DNA of 64,000 nucleotides. Source: Savagea serpentis. GTDB taxonomy: Bacteria > Bacillota > Bacilli > Bacillales_A > Planococcaceae. Below the pieces are notes generated by a model that ran no database searches, was not told where the DNA came from, and saw only the letters and a list, made by a program, of their open reading frames with translations. A program made the position numbers and the translations under genes. Positions 15,540 through 24,022 of this stretch are shown piece after piece (the first letter of the stretch is position 1; each line of letters begins with the position of its first letter). The DNA lies in assembly GCF_015351395.1 (NCBI RefSeq), contig NZ_JADKPV010000002.1, forward strand, positions 62,001 to 126,000, given 5' to 3'.

Positions 15540-15607
15540 TTTTTCGAATAAAGCATCAACAATGTTTGAGTAGTATAACAATTGAACAAACTACTTGGAG
15601 GTGCATT

Positions 15608-17332
15608 ATGCAGAAAAAATGGCTTGGCGTCATTAGTGCAATCGTACTCGTGGCGATAGTCGGCTTTTTTATGTTAAAAGATGCAGGGAAATCAGAAGCA
15701 CAAGAAGAAGCGACAGAACAAAAAGAGAAATCTAAAAATTTAATCGTTTTAATCGGAGACGGTATGGGAATTCCGCAAGTGACATTATCTCGTATTTATG
15801 CGCAGCAATATTTAAATAAAGATCGTCTATTTATTGATGATTATTTAGTCGGTACGAACAGTACGAATGCGGATCGAAATACGGAAACAGGAGAGTCAGG
15901 AATTGTAACAGACTCTGCGGCCTCCGGTACAGCTTTCGCAACAGGCAATAAAACGTACAACGGAGCGATTGCTGTAACGAACGAAGAAGTGGCGCGTCCT
16001 GTCGCATCGATTTTAGAAGCGGCACAACATGCGAACAAGGCGACAGGTCTCATTTCAACAGCGCGTATTACACACGCAACGCCCGCTGTTTATATGAGTC
16101 ATGTACGCAGTCGAAATAATGAAAACGCAATCGCTTCACAATACGCAACATCAGGCATCGATGTTTTACTCGGCGGTGGCGAACGTCATTTCGTAGCGAC
16201 GGAAGAAGAAGCGATGTACGGTAAGACAAATCGCGAAGACGGTGTTAATTTAATGGAGACTTTTGAAAAAGAAGGATACGACGTTGTACGGACGAAAGAT
16301 GATTTAATGAAGGCAGATGGCGAAAAATTAATCGGATTTTTCTCAAATACACATATACCTTATAACTTGGACCGCGATGAAGCAGTTCCAACTTTGAAAG
16401 AACAATTTGAAGCAGCGGTGAAAGTGTTAGAAAAAAATGATGAAGGTTTTGTCATTATGATTGAAGGTGGACGAATTGACCACGCAGGTCACGCGAACGA
16501 CTTACACAGTGTCGTACAAGAAATGCTGGAGTTCGACGAAGTATTCCAGGCGGCGATCGAATATGCCAAAAAGCAAGGAGATACTTCAGTTATCGCAACG
16601 GCTGACCATGAGACGGGCGGATTAACAATTGGTAGCCAAAACATTTATGACGCATATTTAGATGTGTTTGAAAAAGTGACAGCATCATCTGAAACGATAG
16701 GTCCTGAGCTAGAAGAAGCTGAAACGGATGAACAACTGCGCGCCATCGTTAAAAAATACACATCTATCGATGACTTAGAAACAGATGAGATGGAAATTTT
16801 ACGTGACGGTTTATTATGGGATCGCTCTGTTTCGAGTTACGGACGTGAAGGAGCGTTTAATGCCATCATTGCAAAGCGCGGTATTTTCGGATGGACAGGA
16901 CACGGTCATACAGGAGTTGACGTCGGTGTGTACGGATACGGTCCAGCCGCTGAATTATTGAGAGGATTTAATGATAATACAGATTTCGCAAAAGCAGGAG
17001 CAGAAGCGCTCGGTTTAAATTTGGAAGAAGCGACAAAGCAATTACAAGAGCGCTATGCTTATCCGAAATTTATGGAAAACGATGAAGGAGTGCCACTTTT
17101 CCCAATGGAACCACTCGCTCAGTTTTTCGATTGGACATACGATGGAAAAATAGCGAAAAATAATGGGGTTGAAATCGCATTCCAAAATAATGAAGCGCAA
17201 TGGAATGGAGAGAGTGTGCCAACGATTACGAGTCAAGAGCAATTATACGTACCATTTGAAGTCGTTCAAGCTTTGACAAAACAAGAGCTTGAGTGGGATT
17301 CATTATCTGAGCGCATCGTTTTACAACCTTGA
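15608..17332 (+). CDS. Secreted or membrane-anchored alkaline phosphatase
   Basis: 574 residues. One hydrophobic N-terminal segment (residues 5-22) exports and probably anchors the enzyme. Catalytic Ser103 lies in TDSAASGTA; zinc and magnesium ligands are seen in LIGDGMG (49-55), EGGRIDHAGHAND, ADHETGG and GHGHTG. Hydrolyses phosphate monoesters outside the cell. The C-terminal ~90 residues (FFDWTYDGKIAKNNG... LYVPFEVV) look like an extra copper-amine-oxidase-like or SH3-like beta module beyond the core. ATG 15608 follows GGAGGTGC and is preferred over 15566. Pho-box-like repeats upstream suggest induction by phosphate starvation. The ABC genes begin 11 bases after it. Confidence 0.88.
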   Translation: MQKKWLGVISAIVLVAIVGFFMLKDAGKSEAQEEATEQKEKSKNLIVLIGDGMGIPQVTLSRIYAQQYLNKDRLFIDDYLVGTNSTNADRNTETGESGIVTDSAASGTAFATGNKTYNGAIAVTNEEVARPVASILEAAQHANKATGLISTARITHATPAVYMSHVRSRNNENAIASQYATSGIDVLLGGGERHFVATEEEAMYGKTNREDGVNLMETFEKEGYDVVRTKDDLMKADGEKLIGFFSNTHIPYNLDRDEAVPTLKEQFEAAVKVLEKNDEGFVIMIEGGRIDHAGHANDLHSVVQEMLEFDEVFQAAIEYAKKQGDTSVIATADHETGGLTIGSQNIYDAYLDVFEKVTASSETIGPELEEAETDEQLRAIVKKYTSIDDLETDEMEILRDGLLWDRSVSSYGREGAFNAIIAKRGIFGWTGHGHTGVDVGVYGYGPAAELLRGFNDNTDFAKAGAEALGLNLEEATKQLQERYAYPKFMENDEGVPLFPMEPLAQFFDWTYDGKIAKNNGVEIAFQNNEAQWNGESVPTITSQEQLYVPFEVVQALTKQELEWDSLSERIVLQP

Positions 17333-17343
17333 GGTGATATTTC

Positions 17344-17991
17344 ATGATACAAATTAAAAATATGAAAAAAAGTTACGGGAAGAACGACGTCGTTCTTTCC
17401 GTTTCTTCTATCCATGTGAATGCTGGCGAACGCATCGCTTTAACGGGTCCGAGTGGGAGTGGGAAAAGTACGCTTCTCCATATGATTGGAGGACTTGTAG
17501 AACCTACAGAAGGAGAAGTAATCGTCAATGATATCGCAGTATATAATCAGTCGATGACAGCACGTGATGCTTTTCGAATGGAGAATATCGGTTACATTTT
17601 TCAAGATTTTCACCTTTTACCAAGTTTAACGGCACGTGAAAATGTCCAACTCGTACTGAATGGGAAGGATGCACCGATTTCAGAATGGTTTGAACGAGTC
17701 GGTTTGCAACAGAAAGAGCATGCGTATCCGCATGAATTATCGCGAGGACAACAACAGCGTGTCGCTTTCATTCGAGCGCTCATTCATCGTCCTGCCATCG
17801 TTCTCGCAGATGAACCGACGGGTAGTTTAGATGTGAAAACAGCCAATACGATGATGGAGTTACTTGTGCAAATTTGTGAAGAAGAAAAATTAACCTTGTT
17901 AGCAGTAACGCACGATGAACAACTAGCCGAAAAATTTCCGAAGCGTTGGACGATGTACGAGTTAAATCAGTGTTTAGCAGAGGAGATATAA
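17344..17991 (+). CDS. ABC transporter ATP-binding protein (LolD/MacB type)
   Basis: 215-residue ATPase: Walker A GPSGSGKST near residue 36, signature LSRGQQQRV near 137, Walker B VLADEPTG near 155, and the H-loop VTHDE. The LSRGQ signature (instead of LSGGQ) is a mild variant seen in this class. It would power the FtsX-type permease that follows immediately. Starts 11 bases after the phosphatase stop with GAGGTGAT as ribosome site, so the phosphatase, ATPase, permease and lipoprotein likely share a transcript. Confidence 0.88.
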   Translation: MIQIKNMKKSYGKNDVVLSVSSIHVNAGERIALTGPSGSGKSTLLHMIGGLVEPTEGEVIVNDIAVYNQSMTARDAFRMENIGYIFQDFHLLPSLTARENVQLVLNGKDAPISEWFERVGLQQKEHAYPHELSRGQQQRVAFIRALIHRPAIVLADEPTGSLDVKTANTMMELLVQICEEEKLTLLAVTHDEQLAEKFPKRWTMYELNQCLAEEI

Positions 17992-19173
17992 ATGGAACTT
18001 TTAAAACTAACATGGAAAAATATGTGGCATCGTAAAGCGCTTGTCATTTTAGCGATGAGTACCGTGGCGATTGCGACTGCATTTATCGTCTTTGTCCAAC
18101 TGTTAAATGATAAAATCGAACAGACCGCAAAAGAGGGATACGGGCCTTATGAACTCGTTGTTGGGAAAGCGGGGAGCGACACGCAACTTATGCTCCATAC
18201 GTTTTATCACATCGGAGAGCCCGTTGGGAATATTGATTATGCCGTGTATGAATATGTAGAGAAAAGTCCTTGGCAACAAGCTGCATTTGCGATGACACGG
18301 GGAGATTCTTATGAAGGCTATCCTTTAATTGGCGTCGATTCTAACTATTTAAGCACTCGTTATCCTGGAGCAAAGGTGAAGGGGGCCATTTACAGTCAAG
18401 TGGGGGAAGTGGTCGTCGGGGCTCATGTAGCTAAATCGTTGCAACTTCAAATCGGAGATACCTTTTTTGCTAGTCATGGAGAAGTGCATAGTAGTCATGA
18501 ACAACATGAGGATATATTTGAAGTCGTCGGAATATTATCGCCGCTAGGGACACCAGATGATCAAGCGATTTTTACAACGTTAAATTACGCATGGCTTTTA
18601 CATGATGGAGAAGGAATGAATCGTGAGCGCGGTCCTATTACTTCTATCGTGATTCAACCGAAAGGATTAATGGAACTTCAACAATTAGCCGATCAATTAA
18701 ATGAATTCGATGACGTTCAAGCGATTTACAGCGGAAAAATTGTGTCGTCTATTTTATCTTTCGTAGATACGAGTCGCACATTCGTCTATCTCATTTCAAT
18801 GGTCGCCTTCATTATCGCATTGATGGCTGTCATGCTTGTGTTGCTTGCGGTCAGTTTACAAAGACAAAAAGATATCGCACTTTTACGTTTAATCGGAAAA
18901 TCCCAAAATTATATCGTCAGTACGATTGTTTTAGAAGGAATGTGGATTACACTACTCGGAAGTATATTCGGTTTGATTCTCGGACATATCGTGACGGGAA
19001 TATTTTCTCCTATTATGTATGAAAAATTTAGTGTTCAATTAGACGCATTTCAATTCGTTTCAGGCGAAGGGTGGATAGTTCTCATCTGTGTTGTCATAGG
19101 ATTATTTGCATCGATATGGCCAGCCATTCGCGCATATCGAACAGACCCACTCACATTATTTCATCAAGGATAG
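17992..19173 (+). CDS. FtsX/MacB-type ABC transporter permease
   Basis: 393 residues with the MacB/LolE topology: TM1 at ~17-38, a large outside domain (~40-255), and three C-terminal TM segments (~262-290, 312-340, 355-380). The outside domain begins GPYELVVGKAGSDTQLMLHTFYHIGEP and contains a histidine-rich stretch (HGEVHSSHEQHED near residues 163-175), which suggests metal binding. It starts directly after the ATPase stop. Substrate not known; metal or lipoprotein handling are the alternatives. Confidence 0.8.
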   Translation: MELLKLTWKNMWHRKALVILAMSTVAIATAFIVFVQLLNDKIEQTAKEGYGPYELVVGKAGSDTQLMLHTFYHIGEPVGNIDYAVYEYVEKSPWQQAAFAMTRGDSYEGYPLIGVDSNYLSTRYPGAKVKGAIYSQVGEVVVGAHVAKSLQLQIGDTFFASHGEVHSSHEQHEDIFEVVGILSPLGTPDDQAIFTTLNYAWLLHDGEGMNRERGPITSIVIQPKGLMELQQLADQLNEFDDVQAIYSGKIVSSILSFVDTSRTFVYLISMVAFIIALMAVMLVLLAVSLQRQKDIALLRLIGKSQNYIVSTIVLEGMWITLLGSIFGLILGHIVTGIFSPIMYEKFSVQLDAFQFVSGEGWIVLICVVIGLFASIWPAIRAYRTDPLTLFHQG

Positions 19174-19184
19174 GAGGAGTTATT

Positions 19185-19757
19185 ATGCGTTATGGATCAC
19201 TAATTATTGCCCTTTTGTTATTAGTAGCTTGCAGTGTGGAAGAAGGGACACCGATTCAGCAACAAGTAGAGGAAGCAAAGCACAACCAACTATTAAATAA
19301 GCCCGTTCAACAACAAGCCGAGGCTGAACAAGTAGAAGTGTTAGAAGAGATACTTCCTGAACAAGTGACATTGCCTGAAAAAAATGAAAGAGATTCGCTA
19401 CCAATCGGATGGGATTCTTTTTTTGACGGAGAAGATGTGACGAAACCTTCAGAGCTGTTTAAAGCATTGCGTGGAGAACGCGTTGAAATTACTGGTTGGA
19501 TGGGTGAAGTGTTAAGTTTAGGGCAAGGATGGTTTTTACTCATACCAGCTCCAGGTGCTGATTGTCCATTCTGTAGTGAAGATGGTCAATTTTGGAACAA
19601 AATTATGATTGTCTTTGTGGAAGATGCTTCGACATTGCGCTATACACGTGAACATTTACGTGTAACGGGGACACTTGATGTCGGAATCAAAGTGGACGAA
19701 TCGAATTATAAAACGATGTTTCGTTTATACGATGCGACTTTCGAAAGCATTCCATAA
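19185..19757 (+). CDS. Lipoprotein with a CPFC motif, partner of the ABC system
   Basis: 190-residue lipoprotein: signal segment IIALLLLVAC with the lipidation Cys at residue ~16, then a Glu/Gln-rich linker and a C-terminal beta domain (~75-190). The domain has GWMGEVLSLGQGWFLL and GADCPFCSEDG, somewhat like the small OB-like lipoproteins (DUF3299/COG3495) found beside similar ABC permeases. ATG 19185 follows AGGAGGAG 11 bases after the permease stop. It probably works with the permease at the outer membrane face; possible metal binding is an inference. Confidence 0.7.
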   Translation: MRYGSLIIALLLLVACSVEEGTPIQQQVEEAKHNQLLNKPVQQQAEAEQVEVLEEILPEQVTLPEKNERDSLPIGWDSFFDGEDVTKPSELFKALRGERVEITGWMGEVLSLGQGWFLLIPAPGADCPFCSEDGQFWNKIMIVFVEDASTLRYTREHLRVTGTLDVGIKVDESNYKTMFRLYDATFESIP

Positions 19758-19758
19758 A

Positions 19759-19793
19759 AAATACGCTAGCTTAAAATAGTTAGCGCATTTTCT
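19759..19793 (+). terminator. Terminator of the phosphatase-ABC operon
   Basis: AAATACGCTAGCT pairs with AGTTAGCGCATTT (one mismatch), followed by T-rich sequence. Confidence 0.75.
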
Positions 19794-19883
19794 AATGTAA
19801 TCAATTGAAACAAATTCATCGTCAATTGGCTCTTTCATCGTTATACTGAGAACAAAACATGTTTACAGATAGGAGCTTTGCCA

Positions 19884-20210
19884 ATGAACACTTTACAAGA
19901 AATTTCAACTGACGAATTATTACGTCGTATGGACGAAGGAGAGCAATTTCATTTAATCGATATTCGAGAAGATTTTGAAGTAGCGATGGGGATGATTCCA
20001 GGTGCTGTTCATATCCCAATGAATACAGTTCCTGCCCGTTTGGACGAATTTGATCCTGAAACAGAATATGTACTCATTTGTCGTGCAGCAAATCGTACCC
20101 GAACATTAGGTGATTTCATGGCAGCGCGAGGATTTAAAGTGGCTCATATGACAGGGGGCATGCTTGAATGGCGTGGAGAGGTCATTATCCCAACAGGATT
20201 AGACGAATAA
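19884..20210 (+). CDS. Rhodanese-like sulfurtransferase
   Basis: 108-residue single-domain rhodanese. The active-site loop is CRAANRT (Cys near residue 69), following the typical DIREDFEVAMGMIPGAVHIPM region. It carries sulfane sulfur, often for Fe-S assembly or thiol stress. ATG 19884 is preferred over TTG 19878 because AGGAG at 19871 is then spaced by 8 bases. Monocistronic: it has terminators on both sides. The neighbour SalA/Mrp also belongs to Fe-S biology, but no operon link is seen. Confidence 0.85.
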   Translation: MNTLQEISTDELLRRMDEGEQFHLIDIREDFEVAMGMIPGAVHIPMNTVPARLDEFDPETEYVLICRAANRTRTLGDFMAARGFKVAHMTGGMLEWRGEVIIPTGLDE

Positions 20211-20212
20211 TT

Positions 20213-20257
20213 GAAAAGTAGAGAGAATCGAGTTTTACGATTCACTCTACTTTTCAT
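20213..20257 (+). terminator. Terminator of the rhodanese gene
   Basis: GAAAAGTAGAG and CTCTACTTTTC (11 bp) enclose a second paired segment AATCG/CGATT. A very stable hairpin with U-rich descending arm. Confidence 0.85.
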
Positions 20258-20338
20258 GAGTCGCTTTCATCGTTTACAAAGAGTTGAATATGATATACTA
20301 AAATCTGATAAATATATACGAACAGGGAGTGTTTCATC

Positions 20339-21397
20339 GTGTTAACTGAACAAACAGTTCGAGAAGTTGTCGGAGCTTTAGAAGATCCGTTCTTACATAA
20401 AACTTTAGCGGAAACAGAAGGTCTCGTTGAAGTGTCTATTAAGGAAGAAAAACAACATGTCAGTGTAAAAGTTGCATTAGCTGTGTTAAATACGCCAGAA
20501 CAAATGGCTTTCCAAATGAAAGTTGTGGAAGTATTAAAAGAAGCAGGAGCGTCTACTGTCGGGATTCGATTTCAAGAATTGCCGAAAGAAACACTTGAAA
20601 AATTCCGCGGAGCTGCGACAGCATCAGAAGCGCAAGATATTTTATCTCCGCTTAGTAAAGTGCAATTTATTTCCATTGCATCTGGTAAAGGTGGCGTAGG
20701 AAAATCAACTGTTTCGGTCAACTTAGCTGTGGCACTTGCACGTGCGGGTAAGAAAGTCGGTTTAATCGATGCGGACATTTACGGATTTAGTATTCCAGAT
20801 ATGATGGGCATTCGTGATTTACCGAAAGTGGAAGACGGCATTATTCAACCAGTCGATCGCTTTGGAGTAAAAGTGATCTCAATGGGCTTCTTTGTTGAAG
20901 ATAATGCGCCTGTCGTGTGGCGTGGTCCGATGCTCGGAAAAGTACTCGATCAATTTTTCCGAGACGTTGCATGGGGGGACTTAGATTACTTAATTCTAGA
21001 CTTACCACCAGGCACAGGGGACGTTGCATTAGATATTCATCAAATGTTGCCAGCGTCGAAAGAAATCGTCGTTACAACACCGCACCCGACAGCGGCATTC
21101 GTCGCAGCGCGTGCAGGAGCGATGGCATTGCAAACGGACCATGAAATTTTAGGCGTTATTGAAAATATGGCATGGTTCCAATCAGAAGTATCGAATCAGA
21201 AAGAGTATGTATTCGGTAGCGGTGGAGGACCACGCTTAGCAGAAGAATTACGCACTGAATTGCTCGGTCAAATTCCACTCGGACAACCAGACTGGAATGA
21301 AGAAGACTTCGCACCTTCTGTGTATGCAAAAAATCATCCAATCGGTGAAATTTATCATGAAGTTGCTCAAAAAGTTATTGAAAAAACAGAAGCATAA
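20339..21397 (+). CDS. salA: Mrp/NBP35-family P-loop ATPase SalA
   Basis: 352 residues: N-terminal MIP18/DUF59 domain (~5-85) and a ParA/MinD-type ATPase with deviant Walker A SGKGGVGKST (115-124) and LDLPPGTGD. The CPxC Fe-S motif of typical Mrp is absent (the region reads ENMAWFQSEVSNQ), as in B. subtilis SalA (YbaL), a regulator of protease expression. GTG start at 20339 with GGGAG upstream; an extended -10 (TGATATACT, 20291-20299) precedes it. Synteny with kbaA next door supports salA. Fe-S carrier function remains possible. Confidence 0.85.
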   Translation: MLTEQTVREVVGALEDPFLHKTLAETEGLVEVSIKEEKQHVSVKVALAVLNTPEQMAFQMKVVEVLKEAGASTVGIRFQELPKETLEKFRGAATASEAQDILSPLSKVQFISIASGKGGVGKSTVSVNLAVALARAGKKVGLIDADIYGFSIPDMMGIRDLPKVEDGIIQPVDRFGVKVISMGFFVEDNAPVVWRGPMLGKVLDQFFRDVAWGDLDYLILDLPPGTGDVALDIHQMLPASKEIVVTTPHPTAAFVAARAGAMALQTDHEILGVIENMAWFQSEVSNQKEYVFGSGGGPRLAEELRTELLGQIPLGQPDWNEEDFAPSVYAKNHPIGEIYHEVAQKVIEKTEA

Positions 21398-21410
21398 GTA
21401 AGTTTAATTG

Positions 21411-21460
21411 AATCACAAGTGAACTTCGCACATAAATATGCAAGTTTGCTTGTGATTTTC
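21411..21460 (+). terminator. Terminator of salA
   Basis: AATCACAAG pairs with CTTGTGATT; the interior (GAACTTCGCA / TGCAAGTTTGC) extends the helix with small bulges. A T-rich tail follows. Confidence 0.8.
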
Positions 21461-21565
21461 ACTATGTTTAAACAAGAACAATCAGTGAACAGTGAGAAAA
21501 TGAATAGATTTTTAGAAGGTCAATTGTTAGACTAATACTAATGATAAACAATGGAGGAATACATT

Positions 21566-22255
21566 GTGACAATACGAAATTGGGTGAAGTTTTTCTTTAA
21601 TGCGCTGTTGATCGGTGGAGCGATTACAGCAGTCGTCGGTCTCGTCGTACGTTGGGAATTTTTCTCGAGTCTATGGTCAGACGGCGAATATTTTCAATTT
21701 TTAGGCGCGTTTTTATGGATGGTCTTTTTAGGTTTTACGATGAGTGTCGTCGCACAGATGGGCTTCTTCGCTTATTTAACAATTCATCAGTTCGGTGTGA
21801 ATATGTTCCGTTCCCTCACATTGTGGAATTGGGTGCAAGTTGTCATTATCGGATTCGTTATTTTTGATTTAATTTATTTCCGTTTCATGAAAGGCAATTC
21901 GGATTACGTTAGTCTATACATTTTCTGGATGCTCGTTTTGCTAGGTACAGCATTTGTCACAGCTTATTTAAAAGCACAATGGACGAAAAAACATACGTTT
22001 ATTCCAGCGCTCTTTTTCATGATTGCTGTCACGACATTAGAATGGCTACCTGCTTTAATGGTTAAGACAGGGAATATTGAACAATGGTCAACGATTTTAC
22101 TCTTTCCACTCGTCGCAGTGAACAGTTATCAATTATTAATTTTGCCGAAATATAATCGTCAATCAGATGAAGATCAAGCAAAGTTAGAGGCAAGACGTGA
22201 AGAACGAAAGTCGAAAAAACAACAAAAAAAACAAGCTAAAAAATCAAAGGCCTAG
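21566..22255 (+). CDS. kbaA: KinB-signalling pathway activation protein KbaA
   Basis: 229-residue membrane protein with about six TM helices and a highly basic, Lys-rich C-terminal tail (KSKKQQKKQAKKSKA). It matches KbaA, which in B. subtilis supports KinB signalling into the sporulation phosphorelay. Position after salA agrees with B. subtilis, although gerD, which lies between them there, is missing. GTG 21566 is preferred over ATG 21551, because the latter overlaps the ribosome site TGGAGGAA. Whether this host sporulates cannot be told from the window. Confidence 0.85.
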   Translation: MTIRNWVKFFFNALLIGGAITAVVGLVVRWEFFSSLWSDGEYFQFLGAFLWMVFLGFTMSVVAQMGFFAYLTIHQFGVNMFRSLTLWNWVQVVIIGFVIFDLIYFRFMKGNSDYVSLYIFWMLVLLGTAFVTAYLKAQWTKKHTFIPALFFMIAVTTLEWLPALMVKTGNIEQWSTILLFPLVAVNSYQLLILPKYNRQSDEDQAKLEARREERKSKKQQKKQAKKSKA

Positions 22256-22261
22256 TTACAG

Positions 22262-22308
22262 AAAGACGTTAGAAAACCTAGTATATATTAGGAATTCAGC
22301 GTCTTTTA
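22262..22308 (+). terminator. Terminator of kbaA
   Basis: AAAGACG (22262-22268) pairs with CGTCTTT (22300-22306); an inner stem CCTA/TAGG lies in the loop. T-rich tail. Confidence 0.7.
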
Positions 22309-22399
22309 TCCCTTTTAAAAGATTTTTTATAAATAACGTTGACAACTATTTTACTTATGCTATAATTAATTTTGTCTTGAGGAAGACAATTAGGATGAA

Positions 22400-22474
22400 T
22401 CCGCAGTAGCTCAGTGGTAGAGCAATCGGCTGTTAACCGATCGGTCGCAAGTTCGAGCCTTGCCTGCGGAGCCA
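22400..22474 (+). tRNA. tRNA-Asn (GTT)
   Basis: Cloverleaf with acceptor TCCGCAG/CTGCGGA, anticodon GTT in loop CTGTTAA, T-loop GTTCGAG, discriminator G and encoded CCA (22472-22474). First of five tRNAs in a row. Confidence 0.97.
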
Positions 22475-22490
22475 TTTTTATGTCTACTTT

Positions 22491-22563
22491 GCTTCCATAG
22501 CTCAGTAGGTAGAGTGCATCCATGGTAAGGATGAGGTCGTCGGTTCGATCCCGGCTGGAAGCT
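22491..22563 (+). tRNA. tRNA-Thr (GGT)
   Basis: Acceptor GCTTCCA/TGGAAGC, anticodon stem CATCC/GGATG with loop ATGGTAA (anticodon GGT), T-loop GTTCGAT. Discriminator T; CCA is not encoded. Confidence 0.96.
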
Positions 22564-22645
22564 TTACTTGTATATTTAATAAAAACTTGCAATGATGTAA
22601 ATGATTTGTTAATATACTAAATGGATGTCAAATAATAGTTTATGT

Positions 22646-22720
22646 GGCCCCTTGGTCAAGCGGTTAAGACACCGCCCTTTCACGGCGGTAACACGGGTTC
22701 GAGTCCCGTAGGGGTCACCA
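22646..22720 (+). tRNA. tRNA-Glu (TTC)
   Basis: Acceptor GGCCCCT/AGGGGTC, anticodon stem CCGCC/GGCGG with loop CTTTCAC (anticodon TTC), T-loop GTTCGAG, discriminator A and encoded CCA. Confidence 0.97.
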
Positions 22721-22751
22721 TTTTTATGTTTAAAATAATAATAACCGATTA

Positions 22752-22836
22752 GGTGGGGTAGCGAAGTGGCTAAACGCGGCGGACTGTAAATCCGCTCCCT
22801 CAGGGTTCGGCGGTTCGAATCCGTCCCCCACCACCA
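22752..22836 (+). tRNA. tRNA-Tyr (GTA)
   Basis: Acceptor GGTGGGG/CCCCACC, anticodon loop CTGTAAA (GTA), long variable arm (class II, 85 bases), discriminator A and encoded CCA. Confidence 0.97.
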
Positions 22837-22839
22837 TTT

Positions 22840-22911
22840 TGGGGTATAGCCAAGCGGTAAGGCAACGGACTTTGACTCCGTCATTCGTTGGTTCGAATCC
22901 AGCTACCCCAG
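22840..22911 (+). tRNA. tRNA-Gln (TTG)
   Basis: Acceptor TGGGGTA/TACCCCA, anticodon stem ACGGA/TCCGT with loop CTTTGAC (anticodon TTG), T-loop GTTCGAA, discriminator G, no encoded CCA. Last of the cluster; the gap to tRNA-Tyr is 3 bases. Confidence 0.97.
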
Positions 22912-22926
22912 TACGATATAAACGAT

Positions 22927-22966
22927 AAAAAAGTTGCAGAACAAGTATGTTCTGCAACTTTTTTTA
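22927..22966 (+). terminator. Terminator of the tRNA cluster
   Basis: AAAAAAGTTGCAGAACA pairs with TGTTCTGCAACTTTTTT around a 4-base loop; perfect stem and strong U tail, likely bidirectional. Confidence 0.95.
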
Positions 22967-23070
22967 TGTGGTTAATTAAAATGAAATGATTTCTATTATA
23001 ATCTTCTACAAATCATTGTAGAAAAAGCATCGAAAGCCTTGTTCGTGTTTAGTAATATTCTAATCTATAC

Positions 23071-23760
23071 TCAATCTTTCGTCATTTGGTAGAATGAAAA
23101 ATTCATGGAACGGTAGTTGATAATATCTTGCACGGCGTGTTCGGGTTGTTGTAGTCTAATTGCTTTTACTAGTTCTTCATGCGTGTGCTTTTTGTAGGGA
23201 AATGGCTGATCTTCCAAGAAAAAATGGACAATGGATTGTTTAATACGGCGAGCCAATTGTTCATAAAGTGCAATGAGCAATTCATTGTTAGATGATTCAA
23301 CAACTAGTTGATGAAAAGTAAAATCAGCCTCCAAAAAAGAGGTATAATTATTGGATTGACTTGCTGCATGACAGATGTTGAGTTGGTGCTGTAATTGTTC
23401 CAGTTGCTCATTTGTCCGATATAAACTAGCGAGTCGTGCGGCTTCCATTTCCAAAGCAAAGCGTACATTGACTGTGTCCGTAAAAGCATTACGGTCAATT
23501 TCTTTTTGCATCATTGCTTGAAAAATTGAAGTGGTTTTAATGACAGTGCCACTGCCTTGTATTGCTTCTAGAACGCCTGTATGAATAAGTGCTCGAACCG
23601 CTTCTCGAATTGTATTACGGCTAACCCCAAATTTAGCAGCAAGTGTAGTTTCAGAAGGGATGCGTTCTCCAACTGTCCAATGACCTTCTTTAATGAGACG
23701 TTCAATTTCTACTGTTACTTGTTGTACTAAAGACAAGCGTTCAGGTCTTTTAATCGACAA
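23071..23760 (-). CDS. GntR-family (FadR/FCD subfamily) transcriptional regulator
   Basis: 229 residues. N-terminal winged HTH (residues ~8-75, IPSETTLAAKFGVSRNTIREAVRALIHTGVLE) and C-terminal all-helical FCD domain (~85-220), which normally binds a small organic acid through a metal. It lies next to the hydroxyproline genes on the same strand as their redox subunits, so it probably senses a pathway intermediate. The start is TTG 23760: an in-frame TGA occurs two codons upstream and no ATG is in frame. GAAAGGA lies 11 bases before it, a slightly long spacing. Confidence 0.85.
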   Translation of the reverse strand: MSIKRPERLSLVQQVTVEIERLIKEGHWTVGERIPSETTLAAKFGVSRNTIREAVRALIHTGVLEAIQGSGTVIKTTSIFQAMMQKEIDRNAFTDTVNVRFALEMEAARLASLYRTNEQLEQLQHQLNICHAASQSNNYTSFLEADFTFHQLVVESSNNELLIALYEQLARRIKQSIVHFFLEDQPFPYKKHTHEELVKAIRLQQPEHAVQDIINYRSMNFSFYQMTKD

Positions 23761-23971
23761 TTCTCATGCAATCCTTTCATTAAATAAAATCCTTTCTTTA
23801 TTGAAAATAAATACACCGCAATTTTTATATTAAGAATAAATATAATTGATTGATCACTTTTTAATGATGTCCCGATTGAATAAAAAATGGGTAGTAATAA
23901 GTATCCATTTTACTAATTATATTAAATGTTAAAAAACTAGAAACATTTCTAATGAATTTTAATGTAGCTGA

Positions 23972-24016
23972 TAGAGAGAAACTCCAGAAAAATAAGGGTT
24001 ATTGATTTTCTGGAGT
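23972..24016 (-). terminator. Terminator of the dehydrogenase-subunit operon
   Basis: ACTCCAGAAAA (23981) pairs with TTTTCTGGAGT (24006-24016); on the minus strand the stem is followed by TTTCTCTCTAT. It lies 7 bases after the stop of the alpha subunit. Confidence 0.75.
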
Positions 24017-24022
24017 ATTATT

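Noticed and set aside
23003-23022. Hairpin TTCTACAA/TTGTAGAA between the tRNA cluster and the GntR gene
   Set aside because: Short stem with no U-run on either side, so not called a terminator.
22400-23760. tRNA-associated integration of the hydroxyproline island
   Set aside because: No integrase gene and no duplicated tRNA 3' end could be found on the far side (34650-35067); adjacency alone is not evidence.
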